From positions 12,276,001-12,340,000 of the forward strand of contig NC_046675.1 in the NCBI RefSeq assembly GCF_003369915.1: a stretch of DNA of 64,000 bases, given 5' to 3'. Made by a program: the position numbers and the translations under genes. This document shows positions 1 through 13,515 of the stretch, one piece after another. Position 1 is the stretch's first letter; each line of letters begins with the position of its first letter. This DNA comes from Drosophila miranda. Lineage: Eukaryota > Arthropoda > Insecta > Diptera > Drosophilidae. A model generated the notes under the pieces. That model worked only from the letters and a program-made list of their open reading frames with translations, searched no databases and was not told where the DNA came from.

Positions 1-171
1 AGCGAGATGAAGGACACCAAACGGGCATCGTAAGGCTTTAATATGAAAAGCGTCTGGAGGATGCACATGTGTAAAGATTATACCTTTAGGATTGTCTATA
101 TGCTCTTTCTGATACGTTACATAGGCTTCCGCAAACAGCAAAATAAAGACCGACAAAATCAACGCCGACAT
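1..171 (-). CDS. Partial secreted-protein gene (5' end only, cut by window edge)
   Basis: Reading leftward from an ATG at 171-169 the frame stays open for 57 codons to the window edge. The start context is CAACAATG, a very good fly initiation context. The first residues, MSALILSVFILLFAEAYVTY, form a classic signal peptide: a hydrophobic stretch over residues 3-14 followed by small residues. The rest, which includes a single Cys near residue 51, shows no domain I recognise. A weak splice-donor match (AAAG|GTATAA) lies near codon 29, so the coding exon could end inside the window. The product is probably exported or extracellular. The family is unknown to me, and a chance ORF cannot be excluded because the 3' part is missing. 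Confidence 0.55.
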   Translation of the reverse strand, partial: MSALILSVFILLFAEAYVTYQKEHIDNPKGIIFTHVHPPDAFHIKALRCPFGVLHLA

Positions 172-1116
172 TGTTGACCTCCAAAGATTCAATTAGGAAC
201 TGAAAGAATCAGTATCGTTTATCATGTTTTATAGGATTAATAAACAAACTAAACTTAATTACTTTGTTTTTCTGATGGTACAATGTATTCAATACTACTC
301 GTATCTGTCCATCAAACATGGATACAAAACATGTAAAGCAAATGATACATGTAACCTAATAGAGCTCTCGTTTTTGTAAATCTACATCATGTTTTCCCAT
401 GATGATTTAATTCTGGTTCAGTTCGAGCTTATTCCAACAACAGCCCAAATGGAATAGCTATATAGCATGGAAAAGCGAGAATTCGGAAGTATATTGCAAG
501 AAAAATGTTTATGGATATATGCCATAATCTCTGAAGATCAAACCACTAAAAGTAAATCAACACTAATCTTGGATCCACATCAGAACGATCAGCAGTGGCC
601 CCATCTAAGGCACTTTGGGCTACTAATATCTGCACTACTTTTACAGCTTATCCTTTGAATTGCTTGCGCCACTTGACTACAGATCTTGCCTGTGCAGATC
701 GAGGATCGGTGCTGCCGGGCCCCGATCGCTACATGATATCAGCTCATTCCATACTATGCCATCCCCGCCAGGCGAAAACTGCCTTTCACAGCACAGCCCT
801 TTGTTAGAGGGATGAGCTCCTAGGCGCCGGGTCATAACTCTTAGCGGCAGCTATTTGTACATCTCATATACGACTACATCCATGGATAGTTGCTCTGGCA
901 GAAGCGAGCAATAAAAATATTGGCCTGCCTTCGGCGCTGCGAGGACAAAGGAATTGCACCATAAAATGTATACACAATATGCACACGGCAGCCGAACGGA
1001 CACGAACACAAAAGCCATGCAGATCCCCGGGCCCTTTGTCTCACAGGAAAATCTCCCAAAACTAGTGCAACACTTTTGGCTTATAGACAAAGCCAAAGCG
1101 AACTACAGGCCAGCAT

Positions 1117-1196
1117 GCGGAGAGTAGAGAGCGGAGAGTAGAGAGCGGAGAGCAGAGAGCAGGCCAGGCCAGGCCAGAACAGACCCAGCCAGGCCA
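1117..1196. repeat. Purine minisatellite followed by AGGCC pentamers
   Basis: About three imperfect copies of a 14 bp unit (GCGGAGAGTAGAGA) are followed directly by AGGCC tandem pentamers and related AGCC-rich sequence. This is seen directly in the sequence. Confidence 0.8.
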
Positions 1197-4100
1197 TTGT
1201 CTTCGCAGAAGTCGTTAGTGTGACAGGTTGGATTTGTTTTGTGTACGGTGCCTAAGTCTGTCATCATCATCAGCATAAGACTTGTCTGGCGCCAGCATTA
1301 GGGACAATATTTTCGACTAAATATTTCGTCACAGGCCCTGGCAAAGGGCGATGGACAGAGAGAGGTAGCTAAAGAGACGGCAGAAGACGGAGACGGAGGC
1401 TGGCAGGGGTAAACGAGGGCGTAGGCGAAAGGGCCAAAAGAATCGGACTGCTCTGCGGGCGTTTATTTTGGTAGATTTCTATTTGGCCCTGTCCCTGTCC
1501 CTGAACCCTGGCCTGGCCTGGCTGCAGTTACATTGATGATTTATGCACTGGCTAGGGTTACAGGTGTAGGCGCATAGCAGGACTACAGGTAGTCCATCGA
1601 ATGTCCAATAGGAACTATAGTGTAAGTTTCTACTAATAACGATCCAATACTTGAGTTTCAATATCCTTGGATCCCAAAATATGGTCATTCCTGAATATGG
1701 TAACCTTTCCTTTTTGGAAACCCGTGGCACTCCTCCAGAAAGTATAGCCTTTCGGGATAGGACATTGATTAGAATTGATTAGAAAGTCCGTTTTAGCACG
1801 AAACTTTCCACTATCGAAGTACTGACGTCAATGGTAAAAGGAAAGGCATTACATATGTCTCTCTCTCTCTACATATAGGCTCTCGCACAGGACAAACTTT
1901 CCATTTAGCTCTCGCGCTGGCCCCCCGAAATTAATATCTAGGATATCCTACAACGGGGTCGTCAAAGACAGGATGAAACTTCACCTCTTAAGATTTGAGT
2001 ACCATCATCCAAATAAGAGACGGCAAATCTATGGAGATGTGTCCACATATATGTTTCCTAAAGATATATCTGAGAGCTAATAGTTTTTGGATTAGTTCTA
2101 TATAAAATCTTAACAGAATATCTTCATAAATTTCCATTCCCAGTCAATCCAATGCTTTCAATGATTTGGTTTTGTTCTGTAACAATCCACAGTCTCCAAT
2201 ATTGTTCAAATTTATTGATTCAAAAAAACTTTTCCATATGGCCGGCTGTCGATGCATTGCTGCAAATAAAATTCGTATACGAGGTGCATATGATCTCCGT
2301 GTCCTGGCATCCTGGCAGCCATGCCTTGGCATGTGCCCCGGGCTCGAAGTTGCAACATATTGGCGCACTTGAAGGGCCCGTGCCAGGGCACGCGCTTCGT
2401 GCCGCACTTGAACCCCGTACACCAAGTGGTGGTATAGGTCCTGCTCCCGCCACTGCTCCCGCCACTGCTCCTGCTCCTTGGTGAACTCCTACCGGGTGGG
2501 CCGCTATGAAAAAAGTTTTCAACAATTGGGGGGATTTTTTTGTACCAAAGAAGTCGCACGCTCTCTATTGGAATTTCCACAAAGGGAACACTTGAGATAC
2601 TTTTATCATCCTCCTCCTTTTCTTCAGTCGAGGGGGTGGCTGGCAGTGGGCTGTGGTGGGGTGGGGTGGAGAACAATGGTTCAAGTGCTGCTTGCAAAAC
2701 AAAAAGCGTTTTAAGTTTTAATTACGCCAGACACAAAAGGCCGAGAGAATGAACTGGAGACCGAGCAGCAGCCAGAGGAGGAGGTTGCTGCAGGGAGAAG
2801 CACGGGGAAGAGAATCAGCCCCGACACATGGTGGTCTGTTCAAGTGGAAATCGCAGCAAAGGGTAGGGCAGTACCTGAGGGACTATAGTGACAGTAGGAC
2901 CAATATTCGATCCATGGAACAGAGTGCTAACTGGCACCTTGCATGAGGCCTATCGGCTGCCAAATCTGAAAGTATTTCTCAACCCAGTCCGAATCAATTT
3001 CAAGCCCTCGCCCCAAACTCACTTACCTCCTCATCCCCACTGTTTTCTTTTTTTTTTTTGTGGGGTGCCATCAGCAACTATCTATCAAATACAGGCAGCC
3101 ATAGCTTGTCAGTGATTAGATTTCCAAACTCGCTTTTAACAATGCTAGGAAAAGCAACAAAGAAAATTATAGGCAACACTTCCATCGGAATGGCTATGTA
3201 GTCGACAAGGAGAGTACCTTGGAAGAAGAATGAATCGTTTTTTAGTTGGTATATTATGGAGAGAGGGAGAGATTAGTATAACTAATATTACTGCTGATAC
3301 TGATTCCTTTATGATGTATGCTATATGCAACAGAGAGCCTACAGACCACACCAAGTTTTGCCAAATCAACATTCAAAAGTTCAATTAATCAATCATATAC
3401 CCGAAATACTAACTGTTATCTTGAATACCTTTACTGCGACTAAACCTCTTGATCTAAATTAGGGCCCTATAACTGCTCGTATGTATACCTCCTAATCCGG
3501 TAAGTAAGTGGTATATAAAATTGCTCAATTGCTCAACTGATTAGACTTTGTTTTCAATTTGTCTTTCAGCCTTTCAATTTGTGGAGTGGCGGAGAAGGTG
3601 CCACAACGAAGACAACCTGACAGACACGAAAAACGAAAGAGAGGGTAGACGGCCGTGGAGGGAGGGGGGGCTTTTGGGGCAGAGTTTTTAATCAAAATTG
3701 TACAGGAAATCAAAAATCAGTTTTCAAAAATAAAAATCACAGTTTCTTATCGTGATGTTGATTTGTTGTTGTCTCTTGATGGTTCTCCCGCCGTGTTGTG
3801 GTTGTTTTTATTATTTTTTGAGGTAGCGCTTTACCCCAATTGTTGGGCCCTTGGCGTGTAATTTAAGGCGAACGCGGAACGCAGAACGCTGAACGCTGAA
3901 AGCAAACGCAGTAGCTATGAAATCAATTATGCGATAAAGATTTGACAGCACAACGCACTGCTGCTGGAGCTGCTGGCAGTCGATAATTAATTTTAACGCC
4001 TTATCGCAATTGAAGGTGCGCCCCTGTGGGGCTCCGAGATAGTTGCTCGCCGATAGCCCGATTTGATTGAAGTCTGTCTAAAGACGTTTTTGGTGGGTGC

Positions 4101-6459
4101 CTGTCTGGGTCTCTGTGTCTCTAATCTGTGACACAATTGGTAAAAATTATGAGTGTGCCTATGAATTTATTAAGGTTTTTCTGTCCACAGTGGGGATGGG
4201 AATATGAATGGTTAGGGGACTACCCAGAGAGGTCGAGATGGAGATGGAGATGCTTTCCCATGATATGCAAACGAACTCAATTATTTATTTTATCACAAAT
4301 GATTTTGCTTATCAAATCTAGCAATCGCTTTCGGTTCTCTCTCTCTCTCTCCCAAAAGATGTAGAATACTGCTCGTACGAGTATAGGAGTATACGGGGAA
4401 GAAGGTAGGTTTAGACCTTTCTCAGACCTCAGCTCTCATCTCATCTCATCTCTTGTGTGTTTTATTTGATGCTCTGTGCCCTGTGTGGAGTTCTGCCTCT
4501 TGAGTTTTTCTTACAATTGCTGCTGGGTCTCTGTCTCTGTCTTGGTCTCGGTCTCCGTCCTGATTGAGGCAGCCATTATTCAAGGAGCCAAACGCTGCCC
4601 TCTCTTTCTTTCGCTCGTTCTGTCTGAGTCGCATCTTTTTGTCGCGTATCTTTGCCTTGAAATCTCCACAGTTCATGTCAAATTTCTTGTGTTTTTATAC
4701 ATCATTCCCTTTGGCTGCGGCTTCGGCTTCAGCTTCAGATTCTTGCTGCTTTCCTTGTAAGTATGTAAATGCGGACAGACTGCAGCTGCATTTTGCATGC
4801 CCCAGCCCCAGCCCCTGCCCCTGCCCCATCCTCTGGCTAGCTTTGAGTGATTGTCAGAGGTTTATCTTTTGATGGGGCATAGCTTCTGTTGCCACAGATC
4901 TGTTCGTATATCTGTATCTCTGGCAGTGTAGCCGAGTATCCGCGTATCCGAGGCTTGTTAATTAAGTTTCAAGCAGGTTCCGTCTGGGCGTTGCTCGAAA
5001 CTCAATTTTTAGCACCTATTGACATGCAAAGGACCCGCATGCCACACACTCTCACAGAAAGCGAGAGAGACAGAGACAAAGACAACGAGGGAGAGTACAA
5101 TTTGGCTTTGGGCCGAACGAAAGCAAATCAATCAATTCAACACGCAAAGTTGTTGCCGATAATTTCTCTATTTTGACTCAGGTCTCGGCCTCGGCCTCGG
5201 CCTCAGTCTCTGTCTCAGTCTCAGTCTGTGTCTGGCTCCTGGGTCCTGGGGATGGGCAATAAATAATAACTCAATACAAATCCCAATTACAGGCCAGGAG
5301 TGCCACCCGCCTTGCCAGGAAGAGCCCTACGCGAAGGCAGGACAACCCTCTTGGCTGGGATATGTCGAGGAAATCCTTGCAGCCTTCTGATTGTCCTTTT
5401 AGCCGTCCTTGCCTTCCTTGCCCCCTGTACGGGTGGGTATATGTCCTGTCTGTCTGCCTGTGTGTGTTCAGTTCGTTTGATTCGATCAGCGGGGTTTCGC
5501 CTACATCAACCACAAAACAACGAGGGCCCCGGCCCCTGGCTCTGCCCCTGGCTCTGGCCTCTATCGGAGGGTCTTGTATGGGTTTATTTTTTTCGGGTTT
5601 ATCCTGCCACCGCCACATAAATCGTTATTTCTGCTGCTGGCTTCTCTTTTATTTAAATTTTCATTTAATTTGTTATTTGTTTACATGAAATACACCGACG
5701 TGCGACGACAGCGACGGAGGCGACATATGACAACATTCTCAGCCGGCCACAATTGCCATTGTCTGACGCGGGGAGGGGAACGGAGACGGAGACGGGGACG
5801 AGGACTCTCTAGAGTGAGGGGGACGAGCTAAGGGCAAGGGCATTCGTGTGGTCATCTATTGTGACCACACACCTGGACGTCCATTCGACCATTCGGACGG
5901 CCACTGTTTGGCAACAGTCTCTAATTGCTGCATTCAAAGGCTGGTTCCTCCTGGGCAGGAAAAAGGAATGATAATAGGATTTAGCAAATTAAACCCACTG
6001 GGACAATGGCAAAAGAGTTGAAATTATCCAGAATCGAGCTTGATCTGGGACTAGAAGGTTTCCCTAAGGGATCCCCAACTCTGTTTACCTTTAACATTTC
6101 TCAGAGCATTAAATATCAGACTACCACAAAACTCTTTATGCAAATTAACCACTAGACATCATTTTGCCGGCCCCAGCCGAGCATTTAACGCTGTTTAAGC
6201 TGTTTTAGGCAAACTAGTTCAGTTCCAGCTTCGAAACTCTTTCCGAAATCTTCTCAGCGATAAATGAGAGGCCCATAAAGACGGCATCCGAGCGACGATC
6301 TACAGCGAATTAGTCGGGCCAGGGGACAGCGGGAATATCTGGACAGCATCTCTAACAAATTAAGTGGACAACAATAAATCAAATGGCTGACGACGACGAA
6401 ATTCGAATGAAAAATCAATAAGCAGAAAAATCTATGCGTGGCGAGGGGACGGGGACGAG

Positions 6460-6493
6460 GACGGGTACGGGTACGGGTACGGGTACGGGTACG
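6460..6493. repeat. ACGGGT hexamer microsatellite
   Basis: At least five consecutive copies of the hexamer ACGGGT (equivalently GGTACG) occur here, preceded by related GGGACG/GAGGAC repeats. In one frame it would encode alternating Arg-Val, which explains a spurious open frame over it. Confidence 0.9.
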
Positions 6494-6768
6494 GAGACCC
6501 CCTAAATCTGAAACCGAATTCCGTATTGGATTGGAATCGGAATGGGGATCGAAAATCTGTGGCCAGGCAAGCTGCGTGTTTAACAACAAACAATTAAGAT
6601 GGCGTCCAATCGATAAGGTCCGGGCCCAGAGACAGCCCCACAGACAGCCACAGTCGTCGCAGAGTCACAGACCCAAATCATCAGCCAAACAGTTAGCAGA
6701 AGTTGTGGCCAATGGGGCTGATGAAACAAATGGGCCATAATGAAATAATTATGACTGCGCTGTGGGCC

Positions 6769-6798
6769 CAGGCACAGGCACAGGCACAGGCACAGGCA
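6769..6798. repeat. AGGCAC hexamer microsatellite
   Basis: Five near-perfect copies of AGGCAC in tandem. No gene context is visible. Confidence 0.85.
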
Positions 6799-9700
6799 TG
6801 GCCTATGATAGACCTAGCTGCTGTCCGAGGACAGGCTCCCAAAAACGCATTCAAACTAGCCCTGATTGAGGCTGGGGAACAATGCCCGGCACTTTATCGA
6901 TCAGTGGATCGAAACGTTGGGCGACTCGTCGCGATGCCAAAAGGATGTGTGGCACGGACTGGCCCTGGCATTGGTTTGCTTATCGCTGCCTTGGCATCTG
7001 CCAGGGCCCGTTGCCAGTAGTTGATGGACTTTGATTGCCGCTTTTGGCCATGCGTGATATTTATTTGTTATTTGACACAAAACACTGATTGCTGACTGAT
7101 GGCACAGTGGTGCTGTAGAGGTTTGGATTTGATGAAATTGGGTGACAACTGGGAGACTCTAAAGAAACAGAAGGGACACATTCAAGGGTACTCCTTAAGA
7201 GTACTGCAACCTCCTTTATTGTCATTTGATTGTTCTTCCATCATTTGTTAGAAAACCATCAGCTTGCAACTGACGTAAATTTCTATTTCATCGCCCTGCC
7301 ACCACAGTGCCAAGGCTGCGACTGTTGGACCCATCCTTTGGCATGTGTCTCGGGCACAATTGAGTGACCAACATGAAAAACGAAGCCCAGACCAGACCAG
7401 TCCAAGCCAAACCAAGCAGAGCCAGTCCCGAACCAACCATGCCATGCCATGCCAGGCCAGGCCAACCACTGGAAACATTTTTAATTTCGCTGGCATTGTG
7501 AGCCACCAGAACCACAAAAAAAGAAGTGAGCAGCAAAATTGTAAACATTTTTGCGCGCCAGCATCAAGATAACCCGGCAACAACTGGAGGAGAGAAAAAG
7601 CAGAGCCACAAGAGCCAGTCCAGCCAACAATGGACTCCCTCCTGAGGACTATTTGGGCAGCGAGAAATTAGACACGTGATGGACCGATGGTGGCCACAAA
7701 ACCCAGGTTGATAACCTAAACTCCACTTTTTGTTTCCACGTTTTTTGTGCGGTGCAAAAGAAAGGGACTTGGCTGTGGTGAGATTAGGTTGAATCGAGTC
7801 AATCAGCTGCTCCTGCTCCTGCTCCTGATGCTGCTGCCTGATTCTGCCTGATCATTTGAATAGGTGCGAACAAGCGATCCAAATGCTGCGATAAGATCCA
7901 AAGAAACTGAAATACAACCAGAAGCAGGAAGTGGGAAGTTGGAAGTGGGAAACGAGAACCGAACCACAGAAACCGAAGGCCAAATTATGAATAGGCATAG
8001 GGGTCCAGGTCCGGGTCCATCCGCTAGATTGCTCTCTTCCCGCTCTCTGGTCGACTCCAATTAAATTGAATTTTGAAACAGGCCCGAGCCGATGCTACTG
8101 CGATAAATTAAGCAAACATTTTGTCGCTCGTTTGTGGGTTTGTTTCCTTTTTGGTTATTATTTTGTGTCCGCAGCCAAGACAAACAAGTCCAATGAATGG
8201 CCGGTGGCAGAGCAGGCGAGCAATGAAGGCAAATACAAGAATCGTTGATTATCTAAATTAGATAAGGCATTAGATAAACACACACACACACATGAGCACA
8301 CTTTAGGATTTACAGTGAGAGAAAAATGCATCAACTATGGAATCTTGCAGTAGAACAAGTTTCAGACATTCAAGTATTTTCCTCTTTCTTCCAGTTGCAA
8401 GATTATGTACCCAAGATCCAGGGGTTTATTCTCCAACAGCTCACAATTCATTCTTTAATTTATTTTCATTAGTACCAAATAATTTCTCGCAGTGCAGCTC
8501 ACAGTCCTGCGGCTCCGCTTCGCTTCACCTGCCTTTGCCCCCGTCCAAATAAATTTCTAACGCGCTCTACAAGTCTATTTGTGCGTAAACAAATATTTAT
8601 TGGAAAGGTAACACTTGTGCAGCAACAGCCGCAGGGGTACAGGGGGTTAGAACTAGGTGTTGTGTTTTTTTGGGTGCAAAGCCTCACTCAAACTGTTTCC
8701 CAATTGACCAATAAAACGTTTGATGATGTGTGTCCCACTGGGGGAGGGGGTTTCTGGCACCAGCAAACCATGTAGCAATTATTTCTGGCTGGTTAGGTGT
8801 GCTGGAGTGATGGAGGGAGAGACAGTGGGCCCTGTCAGTGTCACTGTATCAATGGAATACCAACTGCTGATGAAACATATTCGAATAGAATCATCCTTCA
8901 TGTGGAATCTTCACTGTCCAAATGCACATTATTCCAGTCGTAATTGTAAAATTTCTCTGCTCACCACCTCCATCGCTGTTGACCCTACTCCTCTTTCTCT
9001 GTTGGCTTTTTGTTAGCTGATGATGACTTGCAGAACTGTTGCCATTTTGGCCTAACAACTTTGTAATTTTTTGTTTACACGCTTAAATTGTAGCGTAATT
9101 GCTTTGGGAAGTGACAATTGTTGGGCATCTGTAGAAGGGTCTGTCTCTGTATCCGTGTGTGTGTCTTGTTGCGTTTGTCAATTGCCCGGCGCTGTGAAAG
9201 CGGACACATGCTCCAATCCATGGAATGCCATGGAAGCGCCTTGCGGGCCCAAACAAAAGATTCGGACGCACTTGGCCCTGTCAACGGCAGGGCCACGGAG
9301 ATGAAAGCCGATGCTAACTGGCAGATAAGCACGGCGACTGCGTCGTAATTCGTGTAATTATATTCTCAATTACCAAAACCCAAGCAGGCCGTTGATGCTG
9401 TGGCTCTGATTAGAGCGGACGAAAGCGTTTTCAGATTTACTTTTTTACTTTTTATTCTCCCGATGATGTTTTGACAAGGGCTGCATAGTTGTGGTCGAGG
9501 AGTCTGGCTCTCGGCACCCACCATCTCTGGGAAGCTCAAATGTTGGGCAAAATCAAAAGCAGGCCACAAGCAAATATAGCAATGAAAGAGAGATAGCTCC
9601 TAAATGCTGCTCATTCGTGCAGCCGAACAAACAAGCCTCTGAATGGCTATGGGCTGGGCTGGAGAGGAGAGGAGAGGAAGACATATGCAAATGGCAGTCC

Positions 9701-11218
9701 AGGGCACATCCTGCGGTCCTGAGCCCCAGCCCGGACCAACTTAAGTGGTTTCTGCTCGGCAGCGATGTGATGCCTACGACGATATGATATGATTATGTTA
9801 AATGCTCGTTTTGTTTGCTCACTCACTCACACACAGAAGGAGGGAGACAGATAGAGACAGAGTGAGAGTCAGAGTGAGATAGAGATAGAGTGAGGGCAGG
9901 GAATTGGTCATTGGGCAGCTGCTACCCGTCTCTTCTGTGGCTGTAGCTGCTGCTGCTGCTGCTTCTGTCGTTGTCGTCGTCATGCTCTCTTAACTGATTT
10001 TCCAGTCTATGGACAGAAAGGAGCAGCTCTCAGTTAGCTTACTGCTGCATTCAGTTCAGTTTCAAGTTGACGATTTCATAATTCAATTTACAAGATAAGA
10101 GAGTCCGAGCCCGAACCAGAACCCGAACCAGGGACCGACCCATCCCTGCCAGCCAACCAACCAAACAAACGGTCACCGTTTTTGGGGCGTGTTGTCAAAA
10201 GAAGTCAGCCAGCAAAAGCCACAACAACAGCAAAAAAAAACCTTTTAATTAATTATGCATCAGCGATTGTGTTTAAATAAAAAGAGAAGCTCGGTCAAAT
10301 CTTTTCGATTGTGTGCAGATCCGCAGCTGCCGGGGACAGTGCGCACGTTACGCATACGCCAGGATGAACACGATGTTAAAGATGATGCCGATAGGATTAT
10401 GAGATAATTTGCGAGTATTTACAAAACTATTGTTTGCTCTGATGGCTTATCGTATGATTTCTGATTTTAATTGTTTGCCTCTCATCTGGGGTTTGAATTA
10501 TGTACTATTATTATATCTAGATATGCACTTATTCTATCTTTTTCTAGCTATCAAATAAAGAATAGATTTTATTTGATTTCCCACAAGCAATCGCTGGGAG
10601 CCTTTCGACATTATGAAGAGCTGAGCGAATATTTCATATTCCAAAATTTAGTTTTACTTTTTCTACCTAGATACGTACTTATATATATCTTTCTATCTAC
10701 CCATTCGATCTTAAACACTTATTTCTCAAGCATACCCTTTAAAATTCGATGTATTTCTTTTCTGGCGCTCTGGCATTTGTTCTCTGAACCAATCGCTTTA
10801 AGAATGGGTCTTCAATCAGCGCATTTGTCAATGGGTCGTCAGGAATGTCAGCAGCAGCATGACTTCTGACACGATCACCACACAACGGAAAGAGACAGAG
10901 ATATACAGAGTGAGAGAGAGAGATGGAGATGGAGAGGTAACACATATGCCCACATTGGTTTTTGACGGCGACGAGGGCTGTGGATGGGGCGCAAGTTAGA
11001 AGCCATCATAATTTAAACATGAGTGTTGGCTGCCACTGCGCACTGGGCTAACAATAATGCGGATGCGGTTGTGGTTGTGGTTGAAGAGGATCCAGGCTCG
11101 GTTCGAACTCTCGCTCTTCCCGCAGAGAGTAAGAGAGGCAAAGGGTCGTCCATTTGCTGGCGTTATCAGCAACAGCGATGGCAGATTAATCGGCCCTGAT
11201 AAGCCTGAAACCCTGTGA

Positions 11219-11243
11219 GTGCCGTGCCGTGCCGTGCCGTGCC
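11219..11243. repeat. GTGCC pentamer repeat
   Basis: Five consecutive copies of a GTGCC/GCCGT pentamer, seen directly. Confidence 0.85.
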
Positions 11244-13515
11244 TGGCTGTGGATGTGGATGTGGACATGATGACGAGCATGATGACGAGTGAGGATGATC
11301 GACCAGAAGAATGGAGTGCTGATGATGACGGTAGCGCTGCGTTAGGGTTCCCTGTCTGTGCCCTGTCCCTGCCCTGTCCCGTGGCTCCGGATCTCCTCAA
11401 CAATACCCAAACATACCCTGGCAAGAAACAAACCAAAAACATATTTTTGAGTGCCTTGGCCTCACTTTCCTATGCTTTTGTTGTCCGAGCGAGCATGCTC
11501 TGAGGTTATCCCTTCCTTGGCATTTTCGGCGGACTTTGGTGGAAAGGTGTGCCTGGGCTATGCGAAATATGCGTGGCGTTGCTGTCGATGATCGGATCGG
11601 GGCGATCTTCATTCTGCCATTGCCCAAAGTGGTTTAGATTAAAGGGTTTGCGAGTAGTTCTGTCTTGTGTTATTCTTTTTTGGGGCGTTATTTGCTCAGC
11701 GAGACGTGCGACTGCTTTAGCTTTGGCTTTGGCTTTCGCTTCGACTGGGACTTGGAGTTTTGGTCAGTGAACGGAGGAAGATCGATCTGGGGCCGATCGG
11801 TCGGTGCACCTCATTGACCTCTCCATCGCTTTGGCTGTGGCTCTGGCTCTGGCTCTACCTCTACATCTTCGTTCTTTCATTTTGGTTTGTTGTTGCTTTA
11901 GTTGAACATCTGTCGATCTTGTTTGGCGATAATTTGAATTGAGTTTTCTCTCTGTTTGCGATCCTCCACACATGTATCTGTCCAAGTCCCCAGTCCCCAG
12001 TCCCAGTCCAAGTCCCCAGTCCCCAGTCCCAGTGCTGTGCTGGGGCGATGGGGCGTGTCTGGGAGGGTGTGCGATTGTGTGTGGTGTTATGTTAATAATA
12101 GAGCTCATCCTCATCAACTGATGCGGGCTGTCGCAGCCACCATAATGAGACCAGATCTAGGCAAAGTGCAGAGCTTTCTCACTGCCAACAAAAACAAAAA
12201 AGAAATCCCCCAGAACGTGTCAACTGTTTGAGAGGGGGAGAGGTGGGGATAGGTACGAGTAACAATCCCCCTTCATCCCAGCCAATCCGTTGAGCACGTT
12301 CAAGTCGTTTTCTCGCAATTAACGCGAAATTCTACGAATTGTTTAATTAGAACTCCAGTTTCAGTTTTCAGGTTCCATCTTCAGGTTCAGCTCTCGGCAA
12401 CCTCTGCACGTTTGCTGTCCGTTGTGGCTGTGGTTGTGGCTGGGACTGCATAATCTTTTTTGTAAACATGAAACTCGCGCCATTATATCGAAGCTACGTT
12501 GCTTCAGCTACATCCAGAAAGCCAGCCATCCAGCCAGCCAGCCAGCTTGGGAATGGAGTGGAGAATGGTATGGGAGATCTTGAGAGAGACCTTTACATGT
12601 TCTGTGGTGATGCTGCCGCTGCTGCAACGATTTTAAATTTAAAATCTGTGAATTTGAAGCAGTTTATCGAGACTGCAGCGACTCCTTCTCGGCCTCAGTC
12701 CCATTCCCTGCACCCAGCTCCAGCTCCAGCTCCAGCTCCAACCACAGGGCAGGCACTCATCCTTCTGCTTAGGTGTTTGCCTCGGCTCGTTCTGGTTGTT
12801 GTGCCTGATTTGGCCGGGCGATTAAATCATTAAATATTCCGATTGTGTAGCGTTATAATGAAATGTTTTTAACGCTTGTCTGATTTGAAATTATGCAGGG
12901 AATTAAAGGATCTCTCTCTCTCTCTCTCCCTCTCTGCCAAGGAAATCCTTTTTATGTGGAACTTGTTGGAAGGTTGTCTCTGATAAGCAAAGATGTTCCA
13001 GGCATTTGATATATTTGCACGAAGGAGAGAAAACTTTAGAGAGTGGAGACCCATATAACCTTTTACTCTGGTCATTATCAGTGTCAAAATATTGACAAAA
13101 CGTTGAGAATATAGAAAATATGTACATGGAAGTCATCTTTCTGTGGCTCCTTGCTGATTCCACCCTTACGAACTTTTGCTAAACAAATATTGAAAGACTA
13201 TGGGACTAACTGTTGGGTAAGCCTAGGGTCCAGCCTAGAATCATGTTGCTGATCGCAATGTTGAGTCTGACATTGACTTAACGTCGGCCACATGTTGAGG
13301 AAGCTCTACTTTGTTGCTGTGCGCTGTTATCAGCATAGAACAGCTTCCCAGGGGCCTTTCAAGCACACGCTTTGTTATTATCAGTACTGAAACGGCTTTC
13401 CGCTCTGCCCACTTCTCCCGCTCCCCCTCTCCCTTCGGCTGACAAGCCGCAGATGCAGTCAGAGCTGATGCTCGAATTCAGTGCACAAAGCGAGTCTTTC
13501 AGAATCGGACGGGAC

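Larger units (their letters stand above)
172..13515. other. 13 kb gene-poor region with microsatellites
   Basis: I find no convincing gene here. Open frames up to about 160 codons occur on both strands, but they are built from simple repeats or start in poor context and show no domain. The stretch is full of short tandem motifs: purine minisatellite near 1117-1196, GGTACG near 6460, AGGCAC near 6769, CA near 8278, mixed GA/CA near 9830-9900, GCCGT near 11219 and TC near 12905. It also holds many poly-Q/poly-P-like codon runs. It may be intergenic DNA or introns of genes lying outside the window. Purine tracts such as 9830-9900 could bind GAGA factor, but that is only a guess. Confidence 0.6.

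Noticed and set aside
2212-2697. 161-codon minus-strand frame
   Set aside because: Ser/Gly repeats from GC-rich microsatellites, with several overlapping alternative frames and no recognised domain.
12468-12833. 121-codon plus-strand frame beginning MKLAPLYRSYV
   Set aside because: Contains AP dipeptide and QPASQ repeat translations and no signal or domain. Not supported as a gene.
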